From Sclerotiophoma versabilis (Eukaryota > Ascomycota > Dothideomycetes > Pleosporales > Didymellaceae), in assembly GCA_012274445.1 (NCBI GenBank), contig JAAROD010000033.1, positions 1,178,001 to 1,242,000 on the forward strand: DNA of 64,000 nt, given 5' to 3'. Positions 43,383 to 54,403 of the stretch are shown one piece after another. Both the position numbers and the translations under genes were made by a program. A model generated the notes under the pieces. It worked only from the letters and a program-made list of their open reading frames with translations. It was not told the DNA's origin and did not search any database. Position 1 is the stretch's first letter, and each line of letters starts with the position of its first letter.

Positions 43383-44418
43383 GCTCGTATCGCTAAGAAT
43401 GGGTCTGGAACGAGGGACGTGAGTGACTTCAACAGTTGTCAAAACCGTGATCACGTTGGATTGCGGATGAACGTTATCTAGCAAGATAAGGATGCATTAC
43501 CTATCATGGATCTATGCTGCGATATTTACTAGGCTGCATCAGTGCATTCAGGCGTGCCAAATGAGCCTTCTAAATTTCTGACCCTCAAATCCACGCTCGT
43601 CGCGGATTGTTCGACACAGCTTATTTACTCAGCTAACATACCTTAAGTCTAGTTCGGCTGGTATCATGATCGCACAGCGGTCCATACAACCAATTGCTAA
43701 TAAGTACATCATAATGAAGTCCGACTCGTCGTTGGCATTCTAAGTATCAATGACCAGGTCATTTCGATTTGGTAATCATCTGGAAATCTAATAGACGCAG
43801 CACAAAATCATGTATACTGTGTTTGGCTTGATCTTTATGCTCTCGATTGTTTGATGATGGGTGTTGGCCAAATGGCTGGTTACCTTTGCCCACGGACGTA
43901 TGGAACAAAAGGATAGAGGAACATCAAACAAGACTCAACTCACCACATGCTGGCTAGAACACCATGAGGCATTGCACAAGAATTTTTCATATGAATTGTC
44001 GCAGAGCTGAACAATCGGCTTAAGCATCTGGAGGATTATGGATATGCCAAAGAAAGTAGAAATACTATACAAGTCGGAACCTCAGATCGCCGCCGCTATT
44101 GAAATTGCCATACTGTCGGGTAATGCAAATAGGTGGTTGCATCATTTGACGTGCGTTTTGATGGAATTGGGTTGATGATGGAGAAACGCGGAGGACTTGG
44201 AGAGAGGAAAGTGTTGCCGGCAGATCGGGCCTTTTCCCACAGGCACGTCACGTCCCAAATCGGCAATCGCAACAGTCGAAGCTCCAGTGGGTCCATCATC
44301 AACGCAAGCTCTATAAACAGCGGAGAACACGTGCAAGACTATCGCGATTGTATATAAGAGCTTTCAGTTTTCCTTTGCGCTGATCTCAACACCTCAAATA
44401 TCCTGAAAATCATTGAAA
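43383..44418. other. AT-rich divergent region P450 / UPF0303
   Basis: 1.04 kb with no coding signal, visibly richer in A/T than its flanks. The right end carries a CACGTG (about 44328) and a TATATAAG box (44351-44358), the latter listed separately. Confidence 0.55.
44351..44358 (+). promoter_or_regulatory. TATA box of the UPF0303 gene
   Basis: TATATAAG lies about 65 bp before the start codon, one of the few clear TATA elements in the window. A CACGTG core lies roughly 20 bp further upstream. A TATA promoter fits a regulated, non-housekeeping gene. Confidence 0.55.
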
Positions 44419-44964
44419 ATGGCAACAGAAGACGTCCTCATCCCCGAGTTCAAAGCGCTGGCGGAAGCACCCCGCGACGTTGAGGCCATCGCACAGCAAG
44501 AGCGAGCCTCCACGCTCCCATACTGGAACTCAAACGTCGCTTTCCAGCTTGGTTGTGCCTTGCGGACTCGCTTGCTGTCTTTTGACAAGCCCACCGTCAT
44601 CCACATCTCCACCATCAGCACACCACCTCACGTCCTCTTCCACTCCGTCACACACTCTGGAAGTGCACTCGACAACGATTTTTGGGTTGCCAGGAAGCGA
44701 AACGCGGTTATCAGATGGCAAGTGAGTACATGGCAGCTGCAGAACAAGTTTGAAGGCGATGAGGAGAAGTTCAAGACGAAACTGGGACTTGGCGAGAGCG
44801 CAAAGGAGTATGCAATTCACGGCGGCGGAGTGCCGGTGTTTGTGAAAAATGTCGAAGGTCCAGTGGCGGTTGTCGTGGTCAGTGGGTTGAAGCAGTGGGA
44901 TGATCACCAGGTGGTCATTGAGGAGTTGGCGGGGGTTTTGGCAAAGCTGGAGAGGAAGGCGTAG
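44419..44964 (+). CDS. UPF0303 / GlcG-HbpS-like (DUF336) protein
   Basis: Intronless, 181 aa. The family block is recognisable: LPYWNSNVAFQLGCALRTRL, FHSVTHSGSALDNDFWVARKRNAV, YAIHGGGVPVFVKNVEGP and VVVSGLKQWDDHQVVIEELA. This is the UPF0303 family, of which budding-yeast Ybr137w is a member. Related bacterial HbpS/GlcG proteins bind haem or small molecules, and Ybr137w has been linked to tail-anchored protein handling under stress. No enzymatic residue can be assigned. The start at 44419 is the first ATG in frame. It converges with the aldo-keto reductase, 106 bp apart. Confidence 0.85.
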   Translation: MATEDVLIPEFKALAEAPRDVEAIAQQERASTLPYWNSNVAFQLGCALRTRLLSFDKPTVIHISTISTPPHVLFHSVTHSGSALDNDFWVARKRNAVIRWQVSTWQLQNKFEGDEEKFKTKLGLGESAKEYAIHGGGVPVFVKNVEGPVAVVVVSGLKQWDDHQVVIEELAGVLAKLERKA

Positions 44965-45070
44965 AGCAAACTGTAAGAGATTGAACAAGGGGTGTAATAA
45001 GAGCCACTTATCGGGTAAAGGAATATCTGCTCCCAAACTCTGCTGAAGTTGGGTTCGCAAAGGTGCAAAT

Positions 45071-46313
45071 TCACCACATCGGCGCGACTGCCCTTGCCTT
45101 GTACGGCTCCTCCAGCGCAGCCGCATGTTCCTCGCTCAACTGCAGTGCAACTGCACCCACTGCATCGTCAGTTCTTTCGGCTGAGTTCAGCCCCAAAATA
45201 GGATATACGCCCTTCTTCAGATTCCAAGCAATGGCCACGCTTGCCATACTCTGGCCAAGTTTCTTGCTAATCTCCTCCACACGGTCCACTACAGCCTTGT
45301 CTTCGTCTTGATACATGTACGACAAGAACTGATTGAGCTAAGCTCGCTTTGCAGCGCCAATCTCCGACCAAGGGCGTGCCAGGATTCCAGTGGCTAAGGG
45401 GGACCAGGGAATCAGTCCGATACCGGCGAAGTCGCAGTATGGATGCATTTCTCGCTCTTCTTCGCGGTAGATGAGGTTGTGATAGTTCTGCATGCTAAAG
45501 AGCACATTATCAGTATGCACGTTTGTGATTGAGGAACCTGGTTAGGGACTGACCTAATGAACTTGTGCCCGCCGTGCTTCTCTGCGACGTTGTTGAGCAT
45601 TTGCAACTCCCAAGCTGCCATCTGCAATGGCCATCAGCGGGATGACTGAGGAAAGTCGAAGTCAAGGTACTCACTGAACTAGCGCCAACGTACCGCACCT
45701 TCTCACTCTCGATCACGTCGTTGAGCGCGCGCATAGTCTCTTCGGGAGGCGTATTGTGGTCAAAACGGTGAATTTGCAAAACATCGATGTAAGTTTTCAA
45801 CCTGTTAGGCATTAGTTAAAGCTTTGGATAATTGTAAAGTACCAATACCCTGCCACGCTAGCATCTACTGCGTCAAATATGTGCTTCCTGCTGCTCAGCC
45901 CAATCCGGTTCACCATGTGACCGTCGTTTGTCATGGCCATCGCGACATCTTGTTGTCCAGTTTTGACAATCTCAGGGTCAACGCCGAAGAAGCACTTCGT
46001 GAGCAGCACGAGCCTCGGTCTGGGTATCTGGTACTCCCTGATCGCCTTGCCGATAATGAGTTCAGATGTTCCTTGGCCGTAGACGTCGGCTGTATCCCAA
46101 GTGTTAATCTCGCGCTTGTAGGTATGGTAGAGTAGAGGAAGGGCTTGGTCTTCCGGCAATGTCCAGGGGTTGCCTTGAGACGGATCACTGTAAGACATTG
46201 CGCCAAGAATCACTTTGGATATCTTCAGGCCGGAACGACCAAGTCTGAAGTTGTCAGTTGTGAATGTAATCGGTCTAAGTACTGCATCGCGTGAAATACT
46301 GTGTGTACGCCAT
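45071..46313 (-). pseudogene. Aldo-keto reductase with one in-frame TAG
   Basis: Five exons: complement(join(45071..45494,45554..45621,45675..45801,45849..46244,46300..46313)), introns 55, 47, 53 and 59 nt, 342 codons plus stop. Exon 1 is only 14 nt (MAYTQ), yet splicing gives the canonical start QLGRSGLKISKVILGAMSY. AKR residues are intact: Asp and Tyr in WDTADVYGQGTSE, Lys in VLLTKCFF, His in QIHRFDHNTPPEE, and IPWSPLATGILARPW. Codon 254 (45338-45340) is TAG, after GAAKRA and before LNQFLSYMYQDED; the frame and family similarity continue unchanged for 88 residues to the real end (PMW). No GT begins a codon in exon 5, so no in-frame intron removes the stop. The gene may be a recent pseudogene, a sequence error, or be read through or edited. 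An intact protein would be an NADPH-dependent carbonyl reductase. Confidence 0.85.
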
Positions 46314-47900
46314 CCTGGGCTCTTAGTCCGTGTCTAATGGTCCAGGTGCATTTGAGCCAGATGTGAGCGATGCCACGAACTCATTTAAGTTGGAGGACAT
46401 GATGGTTCAGATGAATAAAATGAAAATAGAATGTCTAGGCAATGGTGCAAAAACTGTACTAAATACCTTTCTATGGTCGCTGTGTACACTTATGTATGCA
46501 TTTGTGTTGCACACGCAACGCACCAAAACCACCGGCTTCTCAGCGCGCGTCACCATACCCATCATCACTTGTCCATGGGGAGGAACGGATGCATTGCTAT
46601 ATCCGATGGCTAACTTGCCCCTCAAATGTTTCTTATAACATTGTTTGATCGTCCTTGGGTCTTATATGGAGTTAAGAAAGTCCAGCGAATTTGGTCCAGC
46701 AGCGGGCAAACAGCGGAGCTGTCAACTCAATGTGCTGCCTGTGGTCTGATGGTGATCACGGTACCCTTTAGGTTGATGATTGAGGAACTGGTGCAGACGA
46801 ATTATGGAACAGACTTCCTGCAGAGAAGAAAATTGTAGCCCCGACGAAGAGTAAAGTCTAGATGTAGTTTCCTTCAATCGCTTATGTTGCTTGCAAGCGT
46901 TATGCGACCCGATGCAATATCAGTTTGGAGGGCCCTATCTTATCAGATATAGAGCTTACCGTCGAGCTTTCCTATTATCAGCCGTTAGATCAAGTCATGC
47001 TTAAGATGCTCGAGGAGTTTGTATCGTCTCTCTGGCTTTGATATGCCTGTAATGCCGGGGTGTGAGCGCATATTGCTGTTTAAGAAGTATACAATAGCAA
47101 CACTATAGGTCCGACGGGTAGCTCTGACACCTTTAGAAATGCACTCTACATGCAAGGAGAATGAAACGGTGCCGTGGTGATCGACATGGAGCTGAGTGAG
47201 TGACGGTATTGTCAAGTCTTATTGGAATGGTTGTTATTTACCGCTACCACCTTGACTCCTTTCTTCCACTCTTCATACTTCACTAACCAGACAACAGACC
47301 AAAACAAAATCGTCGGTACTGTTTCCTCAAGCCCATGCTCCAATCTCAATGCGGGCCTTCGCAGCTTTAATCCCCTAAACGTGCAGCAACCGACTTGTGC
47401 AAGAGTCCGCAGCATTTTAGCTCTGTACATAGTATAGGTGCTTAGCTTCCAAACTGCAGCCTTATCATGGAGGCGACTACCAGTATTTATGTTAGCTACT
47501 TTAACAGAGTTGCGTCTTCAGCTGTCAAGAACGGCTTGCCAGGTTCAAGAAGGCGCCGTAGGAACCCCGGACGGCTCTCGTATGCTGAATCTTCCTCTTG
47601 TAGTATTCAAATGATCTCAGAAACCATACGTTACTATGTGTCTGTATCGCAGCCTCGATCATTCCCAAGAGAGTTTAAGTGAGGGGAGAGGGGGATAATA
47701 TCCTCACAATTCCTAATTCTTCCCCAACCTGAGACTGGCACATTTTCTATCTAACAAACGGCTCCTTCGAGTTTTCCAGCTATATGGGGGATGGGCATAT
47801 CCGCACCAGGCAGACTTTTCTCCTCCCCGATTGATCAGTACTTCCACTTATCTGCGGCCAATTTTCCGTATACATAGCCTCTGACGCATACTACGTATCC
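46314..47900. other. Intergenic region, 1.6 kb, no supported gene
   Basis: The stretch lies upstream of the aldo-keto reductase and downstream of the Cys-motif gene. Only short frames; no repeats or RNA genes seen. The composition is AT-richer than the genes. Confidence 0.5.
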
Positions 47901-48975
47901 TTACTTCTTCTTGGCCTCTTCCTTTCGGGCCCAGTAGTGCAGCGCTTTCCATGTCAGATTCGTTCGACTGGATTTGGGGACTGGATAGAATCCAAGCTTC
48001 ACAACTCCATCCACCCTTACCAGTCGAGAGCAGAACCTTCCCGCGCGGAAGCAAGTACCACATGTGTTTTCCTTGTCTCCGCTTGTCATGGCCCACTTAC
48101 TCGCCTCATTTCTGTTGGCATGCGTAACATTGCCCACACATTGATCGCGATCCACGCGGTCTTCCCGATTCCGCAGCATTCGAGCGTAGTAGTCTACATG
48201 ATAGGACTTCTGGAGAAAGTCGGCATCGAACTTGCGTCTGAAAAGGGCCTGGGTGGTGCTGGGGAAGTGGGAGAGCGGTCTCCAGTAGCCGACCTTGTCT
48301 GCTTTTATCCAAAACACCCAGTCAATCTGCTGGAGCTGCTCTGTTCGTGCTAGCGTCGCTTTGGGAGCAACTCTCGGTCTTGCTGGTTTTGGTGTATCCT
48401 GCGACAGCTCGTCTGCCGACGTCCCGTCAGCAGGAGAATCTACTCTCTTGTTGTTGACCTGTCCTTCGCTTTCATCTGTGGACTCGGTGACGTCGCGCCA
48501 CAGCAACGCTTGCGAGGCTGTTACAGTGCGGTTCTGTGCCCCTCGGTGCGCTTGACGCGTCGCGGTCCTTTTGCGAGTAGGGATGACTACTTTGGGATCT
48601 GTTTGTATCTGGCGAGATTGGGCAGTCCGGGCGTTTCGTCGACCTATCGGGAGGTCAGCACCTTATTTTTGATGGAAAAAATGGTAACGTACGTGCAGCT
48701 CGATTGGTACGTCCCTTGCTCTCAGCTAGCGCAAGGCTAGGGGTCAAGGACGTGGTGCTTTCCGCCACTGGCTGGCTAGCACTAGATGCAAAAGACTGAT
48801 TCACTGCAGGCGAGGCTAGTATGGTCTGACCGTGTTCTGCAAGATGCGTTACGACAGTCTCCAACAAGCCTATGTGTCCAGCCTGAGTGAGAACGTTGTC
48901 GTATAAATCCTTCAGTGCGGGTTCACTCCTTAAGAGGACCAAGGCTTTTGCACATGTTTCTGCAGTGTTTGACAT
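47901..48975 (-). CDS. Uncharacterised fungal protein with C-terminal Cys motif
   Basis: The model is complement(join(47901..48643,48693..48975)), a 49-nt phase-1 intron, 341 aa. The junction joins NRAA to RRRNARTAQ and gives one open frame. The N-terminal 60 residues are helical (KALVLLRSEPALKDLYDNVL, LETVVTHLAEHGQTIL). The middle is basic and disordered. The C-terminal 130 residues look folded: DWVFWIKADKVGYWRPL, YHVDYYARMLRNREDRVD, KWAMTSGD and a C-x2-C-x6-C cluster (CGTCFRAGRFC), followed by a Trp-rich end. The Cys cluster could bind zinc. I do not know this family or its function; similar proteins appear to be restricted to moulds. Confidence 0.65.
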
Positions 48976-49436
48976 AGTTCGAGTTGCGATAAAGACTAGA
49001 TGAGTGGATCTGGAGATGGTATCACACCAAGAGGAACGAAAGAGGAGGAAAAAAGGCGAAAATAACAAGGGTGGAATTAGGCTGAGACCCGCACGCGTTG
49101 TGTCGCGAAGTCACGGGATATGCAGTGCGATCCAAAAGGTAGCGTGCCATCCAATGAATTTACTGCGCGCTTTTGTGGCGTACATGTGTGTGTTCCTGCC
49201 TGTGTAAGAAGTCCGAAGTGACTACCGGGCCATGTCGCTCATCTGGAGTTGTCCGTTGCTTTGAGAAGCTATCCTCACTTTCGAAGGTGATTTGCCCCCA
49301 TTACGTGACGTTTCGAATTGGATTGATGCATGCTCTTCTTTTGACTTACAAACGAGTAGCAGTATGCCGCTAAGGTTGCTGCAGCCCGTCCCGTCACACC
49401 GTTTCGCCGATTAATGCTTTTGCGATGTGATAACAC
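48976..49436. other. Intergenic region
   Basis: 461 bp: promoter of the Cys-motif gene and the 3' side of Lunapark on the same strand. No coding sequence seen. Confidence 0.55.
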
Positions 49437-50664
49437 TCAGTTTTTGCCCTTGCCTTTCGTCTTGCTTCTCGTCGACTTGCTGGGCGGAGTGTCCTCCTTG
49501 ACTTCAATCATCTCCTGAACCACCGGTCCCTCTTCATCTTCTACCTCGTCATCATCATCCTCCTCTTCTATGCCGGGAACCATCTCGTGGGTCTTCGCCT
49601 TACGCTCAGCGTCCCAGTTTTGAACCAAATTCGCAACCTCCTCATGTGGTCTCTCCTTGCCATTCCATGCTCTGCATCCACCACATCGCCACTTGCCAAT
49701 ATCCTCCACCGTGCGAGCGCCGGGTGGTGCTTGGCCGTTTACGAGCCTGCATTCGGAGCAGATCAAAACAAGGCGGTTCTTAGGCTGGGTCTCGTCTTCG
49801 CCGAGGAGAGCATCGAGGATGCGGTCGTACCAGTGGGACTGTGTAAATGACGTCGCAGGTGCGGACGAGTACTGCTTCGTTGCGCTGACAGGTCCGAATG
49901 CATTTGGTGCGAAGTCGGCGCCTGGTGAAGGTGGTAGAGGGGGCCCCTGAGGTAAGACAGATGGTGGAGGAATGCGCTGCGGTGTAGACGGGTTCTGCGA
50001 TTGGTTTTGAGGGCGTTGGATGTTCGCAGTTGGCGGAGGTGCAATGCCAGTGCGTGGTCCTTGGGGTTGCGGGGGTTTCTGAGGGCCTTGTGCTTTCTTG
50101 TTGTTCGGCGACGGCTGAGGCGTCTCTTGCTTAGGCGAAGCACCGTACTTCTCAAGCAACTGCTGAGTAGAGTTGTACTTGGTGGCTTCTTTCAACCTGT
50201 TGATTGTAGCATCGCGCTCTTTGTTGAGCTTGCTTATGTAGGCGTCGGTGTTGGAGATGCGGTAGTCGAAGTAGCTCGTGAGCGCATAGCGGACAAGGTA
50301 GATGCTGCACATGGTCAGTAGCAGTCCCAGAGCAGGGCTACTCAGCCATGAACGTACACGACAGGACTGCCCGCAATGACTGACACCTCGACAGCCCCCC
50401 AGTTCTGGCGGCCGGTGACCAAGATGAGCAACAACGCGGCCAGAATGTATGCGAATCCAGCATAGAGCGTCCACATGACGCGGGCGCGTCTCGACATCTG
50501 GCGGCGCTTGTCATTGATCGCGGTAGCTTTGTTGATTTTTGCCGTGAGAGCCGAGAGCGCTCTCTCGAAGGAGGCAGCATCCTCGCCCGCCTGGAGCTGT
50601 TAGCACGTGTACTGAGAGCGAAGATAGCTGCTGGACTCACCCTCCAGGGCCACAGAGACACCAT
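49437..50664 (-). CDS. LNP1: Lunapark-type ER-junction protein
   Basis: The model is complement(join(49437..50304,50358..50596,50641..50664)), introns 53 and 44 nt, 376 aa. Exon 1 is 24 nt (MVSLWPWR). Residues 10-40 are a coiled segment (FERALSALTAKINKATAIND). Two membrane helices follow: VMWTLYAGFAYILAALLLILV and WGAVEVSVIAGSPVVIYLVR across intron 2. A second coiled coil (YISKLNKERDATINRLKEAT) and a Pro/Gln-rich linker precede the Lunapark zinc ribbon (ICSECRLVNG..KWRCGGCRAWNG, four Cys). The tail is acidic then Lys-rich. Lunapark stabilises three-way junctions of the tubular ER together with atlastin/Sey1 and reticulons. It diverges from MZM1 over 241 bp. Confidence 0.92.
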
Positions 50665-50905
50665 GGTTGCTGCAGCAGATGTAGCAGAGTTTGCGGCCCA
50701 ACGCGGGGGCGTGGTTATGGTTGTTGCCAGCAAGACATGCGTCGCGTGTGGAGAGCTGCTGCGACGTCACAGAAGCTAGCCCTGGCGATCGGCACGCGGA
50801 CTGATCCCTGCATGTTCCGCCGTCACGTGTCACGACTTTCTTTCCGCGAGGTCGCCGTTCGCCGCTGGCACGGCGGCTTCGACGTCAAACACACGACGTA
50901 GCCCA
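50665..50905. promoter_or_regulatory. Divergent promoter LNP1/MZM1
   Basis: 241 bp between start codons, GC-rich, no TATA box seen. A CACGTG-like ACGTGTCACG element lies near 50824-50833. Confidence 0.4.
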
Positions 50906-51356
50906 ATGCCCCGCGAAATGGCCCTTGTAGCATACAGAAACCTGCTGCGATCAGCGCGCATCGCTTTCCAAGGTACACCGGCAAGCCCGTCTTCTGTCAA
51001 TTGCAGGCTGACTGACTCGGTCTAGGAGATGCGAACGTCCTCTCCGCCGCGCGCGTCGAGGTCCGCAAGAACTTCGAGAGCAACCGCCACCTGCAGACCG
51101 GCAGCGACGAGTTCCAAAAGCAGATCGCACATGCCAACGAAGTCGCAAAGTTCCTGAGGGAGAACGTCGTGCAAGGAGAAGCCACCGAGGGAGAAAACTA
51201 CAGTACGCCATCAAACGCCATGCATTGGTGGTTTACCTGCTAACGTGACCTGCAGAGATACGGATACACGAACACACCGAGCGCGGAGACAACGACGATA
51301 TCAAGAAGAGCAAGGGCAAGACTACATTAGGGGGAACGAAGTGCTGCTCGTCCTAA
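50906..51356 (+). CDS. MZM1: LYR-motif complex III assembly factor Mzm1
   Basis: The model is join(50906..50972,51026..51202,51256..51356), introns 53 and 53 nt, 114 aa, the usual family size. The N-terminus has the LYR-type motif (ALVAYRNLLRSARIAFQG), followed by ARVEVRKNFESNRHL, the helix IAHANEVAKFLRENVVQG, and after the second intron KIRIHEHTERGDNDDIKK with a short Lys-rich tail. Mzm1 acts in the mitochondrial matrix as a chaperone for the Rieske iron-sulfur protein before it joins complex III. No single exon is long enough to stand out, so the gene was assembled from splice sites. Translation could also start at the second Met (residue 5). Its stop is 74 bp from that of ECM2. Confidence 0.92.
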
Positions 51357-51430
51357 ACTTTTGTCAAGCTTCGAAATATGATACCCATGCCGCCCGCAAC
51401 GCCGACCCAATGCTACCTTTTAAATGTACA

Positions 51431-52610
51431 CTAGTTGCCTGCCAAACTGGGATAGCTCGCTTCTTCGTCCCCTGAAGGCGGAGGTGCAAGAGCCAAACTA
51501 TCCAAGTCGTTCTGCTTCGGCGCCTCAATCGCCGCCTGTGCTGCCGCTCGTCGCGCTGGGCCGGCTGCCTGCCTTCCCTCCTTCGCGTACTGCATCCTGA
51601 TGTTCTGGTCCAGACTATCCAACTGCTTCGGCTTGCCCCAAGCGACCCGCATGGGACACCCTTTGATGACTACCTTGCCTTTCAACGTTTCCGCAGCTGT
51701 CTCCGCGTCTTTCCGGTTTACATAGTTGACGTATGCGCAGTGAGCTCGATGTGAGCATACTAGCGATCGCAGCTGGCCGTACTGCGCGAAGTGGGCGCGG
51801 ATCTCGTGCTCAGGAAGGTCGTCCTCAACACCAGTGACGAACAGTGACGCGACGTTCGGGTCTGATGGTGGGAGCCAATCTTGCGGGTTCGGTTGTGCTG
51901 GCGGTCCCCCTGCACGTCCTCCTCTTGCAGGTCTCATGCCTCCTCGCGCGCTACTGGGACCGCCCCTCGAGTCCCGTGTCCTGATCGGTCCTCCTGTGTG
52001 TCCATATGCAGAGCCTCCGCCAGTGCCAGGTGCTGGAAGCGCCTTCTGCCCACTCTCTTCAGTGTCTGCTTCCAGGCGTCGTTGCTTCTTGTAGTATGGT
52101 TCGCTTTGCGCCAACCGCTTCAGCAAGTCTCGCGCCTTCTCGTCGGTCTTCTCGTACGCTTCCATAGCACCTCTTCCCTCTTCAATCTCCTTCTCGTGCT
52201 CCTGCGCGTAGTACTGGCGGTTGATATCGCTCTGTGGTCCAGGCGCAACCATCTTCAGCGCCGCGTCACGGACAACGAGAGGCAGTCCGAATGACAGATC
52301 CAGCATGCAGCACTGGCAACAGTTCTTCAGGCGCGCGCATGTCAGGCAGATGTTTGTTCGCTTCTGCCGGGCTGTGCGATCGGCTTTCCAGCGGAATATG
52401 GTGAATGGTCGCGTGCAGATCTTGCATTCCTGTGTGATGTTAGTGACTGTTGGCCACGGTACTATGGCAATATGGAGTACTCACTGCGCCGTGGTCCTCC
52501 TTCAGCATCTGCACGTACGGGTTATCGGGCAGGCATTTCTCGCAAACAGACGGGAAGTCGGTCGTTTCCCACCCGCTGCGATTCAGGTCGGTCTTGATCT
52601 GGGGCGGCAT
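51431..52610 (-). CDS. SLT11: Pre-mRNA splicing factor Ecm2/Slt11 (RBM22-like)
   Basis: The model is complement(join(51431..52429,52485..52610)), a 55-nt phase-0 intron, 374 aa. The N-terminus holds paired Cys zinc modules: CEKCLPDNPYVQMLKEDHGA, ECKICTRPFTIFRWKADR, ICLTCARLKNCCQCC. A helical linker follows, then a Gly/Arg-rich stretch and an RRM at about residues 225-300 (SLFVTGVEDDLPEHEIRAHF, with an aromatic HCAYVNYV RNP1 strand). This is the Ecm2/RBM22 architecture: an NTC-related factor contacting U6 snRNA and the intron in the catalytic spliceosome. The C-terminus is short and Ala/Pro-rich. The first exon ends two codons after the first zinc module, as in other mould homologues. Confidence 0.92.
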
Positions 52611-53160
52611 ATTGGTAGTGGTGATGCTATGCCAGGAAGGGGCTGGTGGGACGTATGACCGGCCTTGGAGCACGTGTAGGCGGGCGTTGCAGGTGGGCGA
52701 CTATGTCGTGCCTTCGTGTTGCGACTGAGGCAGTGCTGCCGTGGAAGCGTGAAGTTGCGCGGACGAAAATCAGAGGCGATGTTAGCCAGCAACCGTCGTC
52801 AGCGGGCGCCGCGGGCGAATCGGCAGTGTTGCAGTACGCGCAAGTGGGGCGCAGCAGCAGTGAATGTGCGGCCGTGGGGTGCTGGACTGACGGCGGAGGG
52901 CTCAGGGAAATGTTAGCACATGTTTCGAGTGGCGGATTTAGCGCGGCCGTACCCAGGTCGACGTGATTGGCTCGCCGGGACCAGGGTAATTTGATGCTAC
53001 CTTCGGTACAGTTAGGGGCCGTAGGAATCTCCTGTACCGCTGTTTCGCATAAGAAACACTGTTCCTCCAGTTCTCCGGCTCCTCACTCCGTCAATTGACA
53101 CTGCTTCAACACAGTACACTTTGTTTCTATACCTAATAGTTACTTTAGTCCACCGCCACC
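52611..53160. promoter_or_regulatory. Divergent upstream region SLT11/ERG6
   Basis: 550 bp. An inverted CCAAT (ATTGG at 52966-52970) lies about 190 bp before the ERG6 start. No clear sterol-response element (SRE-type or Upc2-type) was found by eye. No gene. Confidence 0.45.
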
Positions 53161-54403
53161 ATGTCGCCCATTGCGCTCGAACAGGAAGACCACAGCCGTG
53201 ATGCCGCCTTCAACAAGGCCATGCACGGCACCTCTGCGAAGGCGCGGGGTGGTATGGCTGCCATGCTGCAGAAGGACAAGTCCGCGCAGCAGGCTGCCGT
53301 GGACGAGTACTTCAAGCACTGGGACAACAAGGCGGCTGCCGACGAGACCGAGGAGACACGAAAGGTGCGCGGCGAGTGCAGACAGAATGGCGGTGATGGC
53401 GACTGACATGCGCAGGAACGACGAGACGAGTATGCCACCCTCACCAGGCACTACTACAACCTGGCCACCGACCTGTACGAGTACGGGTGGGGTCAGTCCT
53501 TCCACTTCTGCCGTTATGCGTACGGCGAGTCCTTCTACCGTGCCATTGCCCGCCACGAGCACTACCTCGCCCACAAGATGAACCTGCAGGACAACATGCG
53601 CGTGCTGGATGTCGGCTGCGGTGTCGGTGGCCCTGCACGTGAGATTGTCAAGTTCGCCGGTGTGAACGTTGTCGGTCTCAACAACAACGACTACCAGATC
53701 GAGCGTGCCACAGCCTACGCCGAGAAGGAGGGTCTGTCAGACAAGCTGAAGTTCACCAAGGGTGACTTCATGGTACGCAATAGCCTTGCCTCTTGGAGAC
53801 CCTTGACACTAACGATGCCACCAGCAAATGTCCTTCCCCGACAACTCTTTTGACGCTGTCTACGCTATCGAAGCTACCGTCCACGCCCCCTCCCTCGAGG
53901 GCATCTACAGCGAGATCTTCCGTGTTCTCAAGCCTGGCGGTGTTTTCGGTGTCTACGAGTGGCTCATGACCGACAAGTACGACAACGACAACCCCCACCA
54001 CCGCGAGATCCGTCTTGGAATCGAGATTGGTGACGGTATCTCCAACATGGAGAAGATCGAAGTTGCTCTTGCGGCCATGAAGGCAGCCGGCTTCGTCATG
54101 GAGCACCACGAGGACCTGGCTGACCGTGACGACCCCTACCCCTGGTACTGGCCTCTGTCTGGCCAGCTCAAGTACATCAGCACGATTGGCGACATCCCTA
54201 CCATTCTTCGTATGACCAAGGTCGGCCGTGGCCTTGTTCACAGATTTGTCGGCGCCCTCGAGACGATCGGCCTGGCACCCAGGGGCACCCAGAAGACAGC
54301 CGACAGTTTGGCGCTTGCTGCTGACTGCCTGGTTGCTGGTGGCCGCGAGAAGCTGTTCACGCCCATGTACCTCATGGTCGGCCGCAAGCCTGCTGATGCT
54401 TAG
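53161..54403 (+). CDS. ERG6: Sterol 24-C-methyltransferase
   Basis: The model is join(53161..53364,53416..53772,53825..54403), introns 51 and 52 nt, both phase 0, 379 aa. Sterol-methyltransferase signatures are all present: the aromatic sterol-binding region YEYGWGQSFHFCRY at about residues 90-103, SAM motif I LDVGCGVGGPAREI, NNNDYQIERA, FPDNSFDAVYAIEATVHAP, and GGVFGVYEWLMTD. The C-terminal domain (LAPRGTQKTADSLALAADCL) is intact. It transfers the C24 methyl group from SAM to lanosterol or zymosterol in ergosterol synthesis, at the ER and lipid droplets. The first intron contains a stop and cannot be retained silently. Confidence 0.96.
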
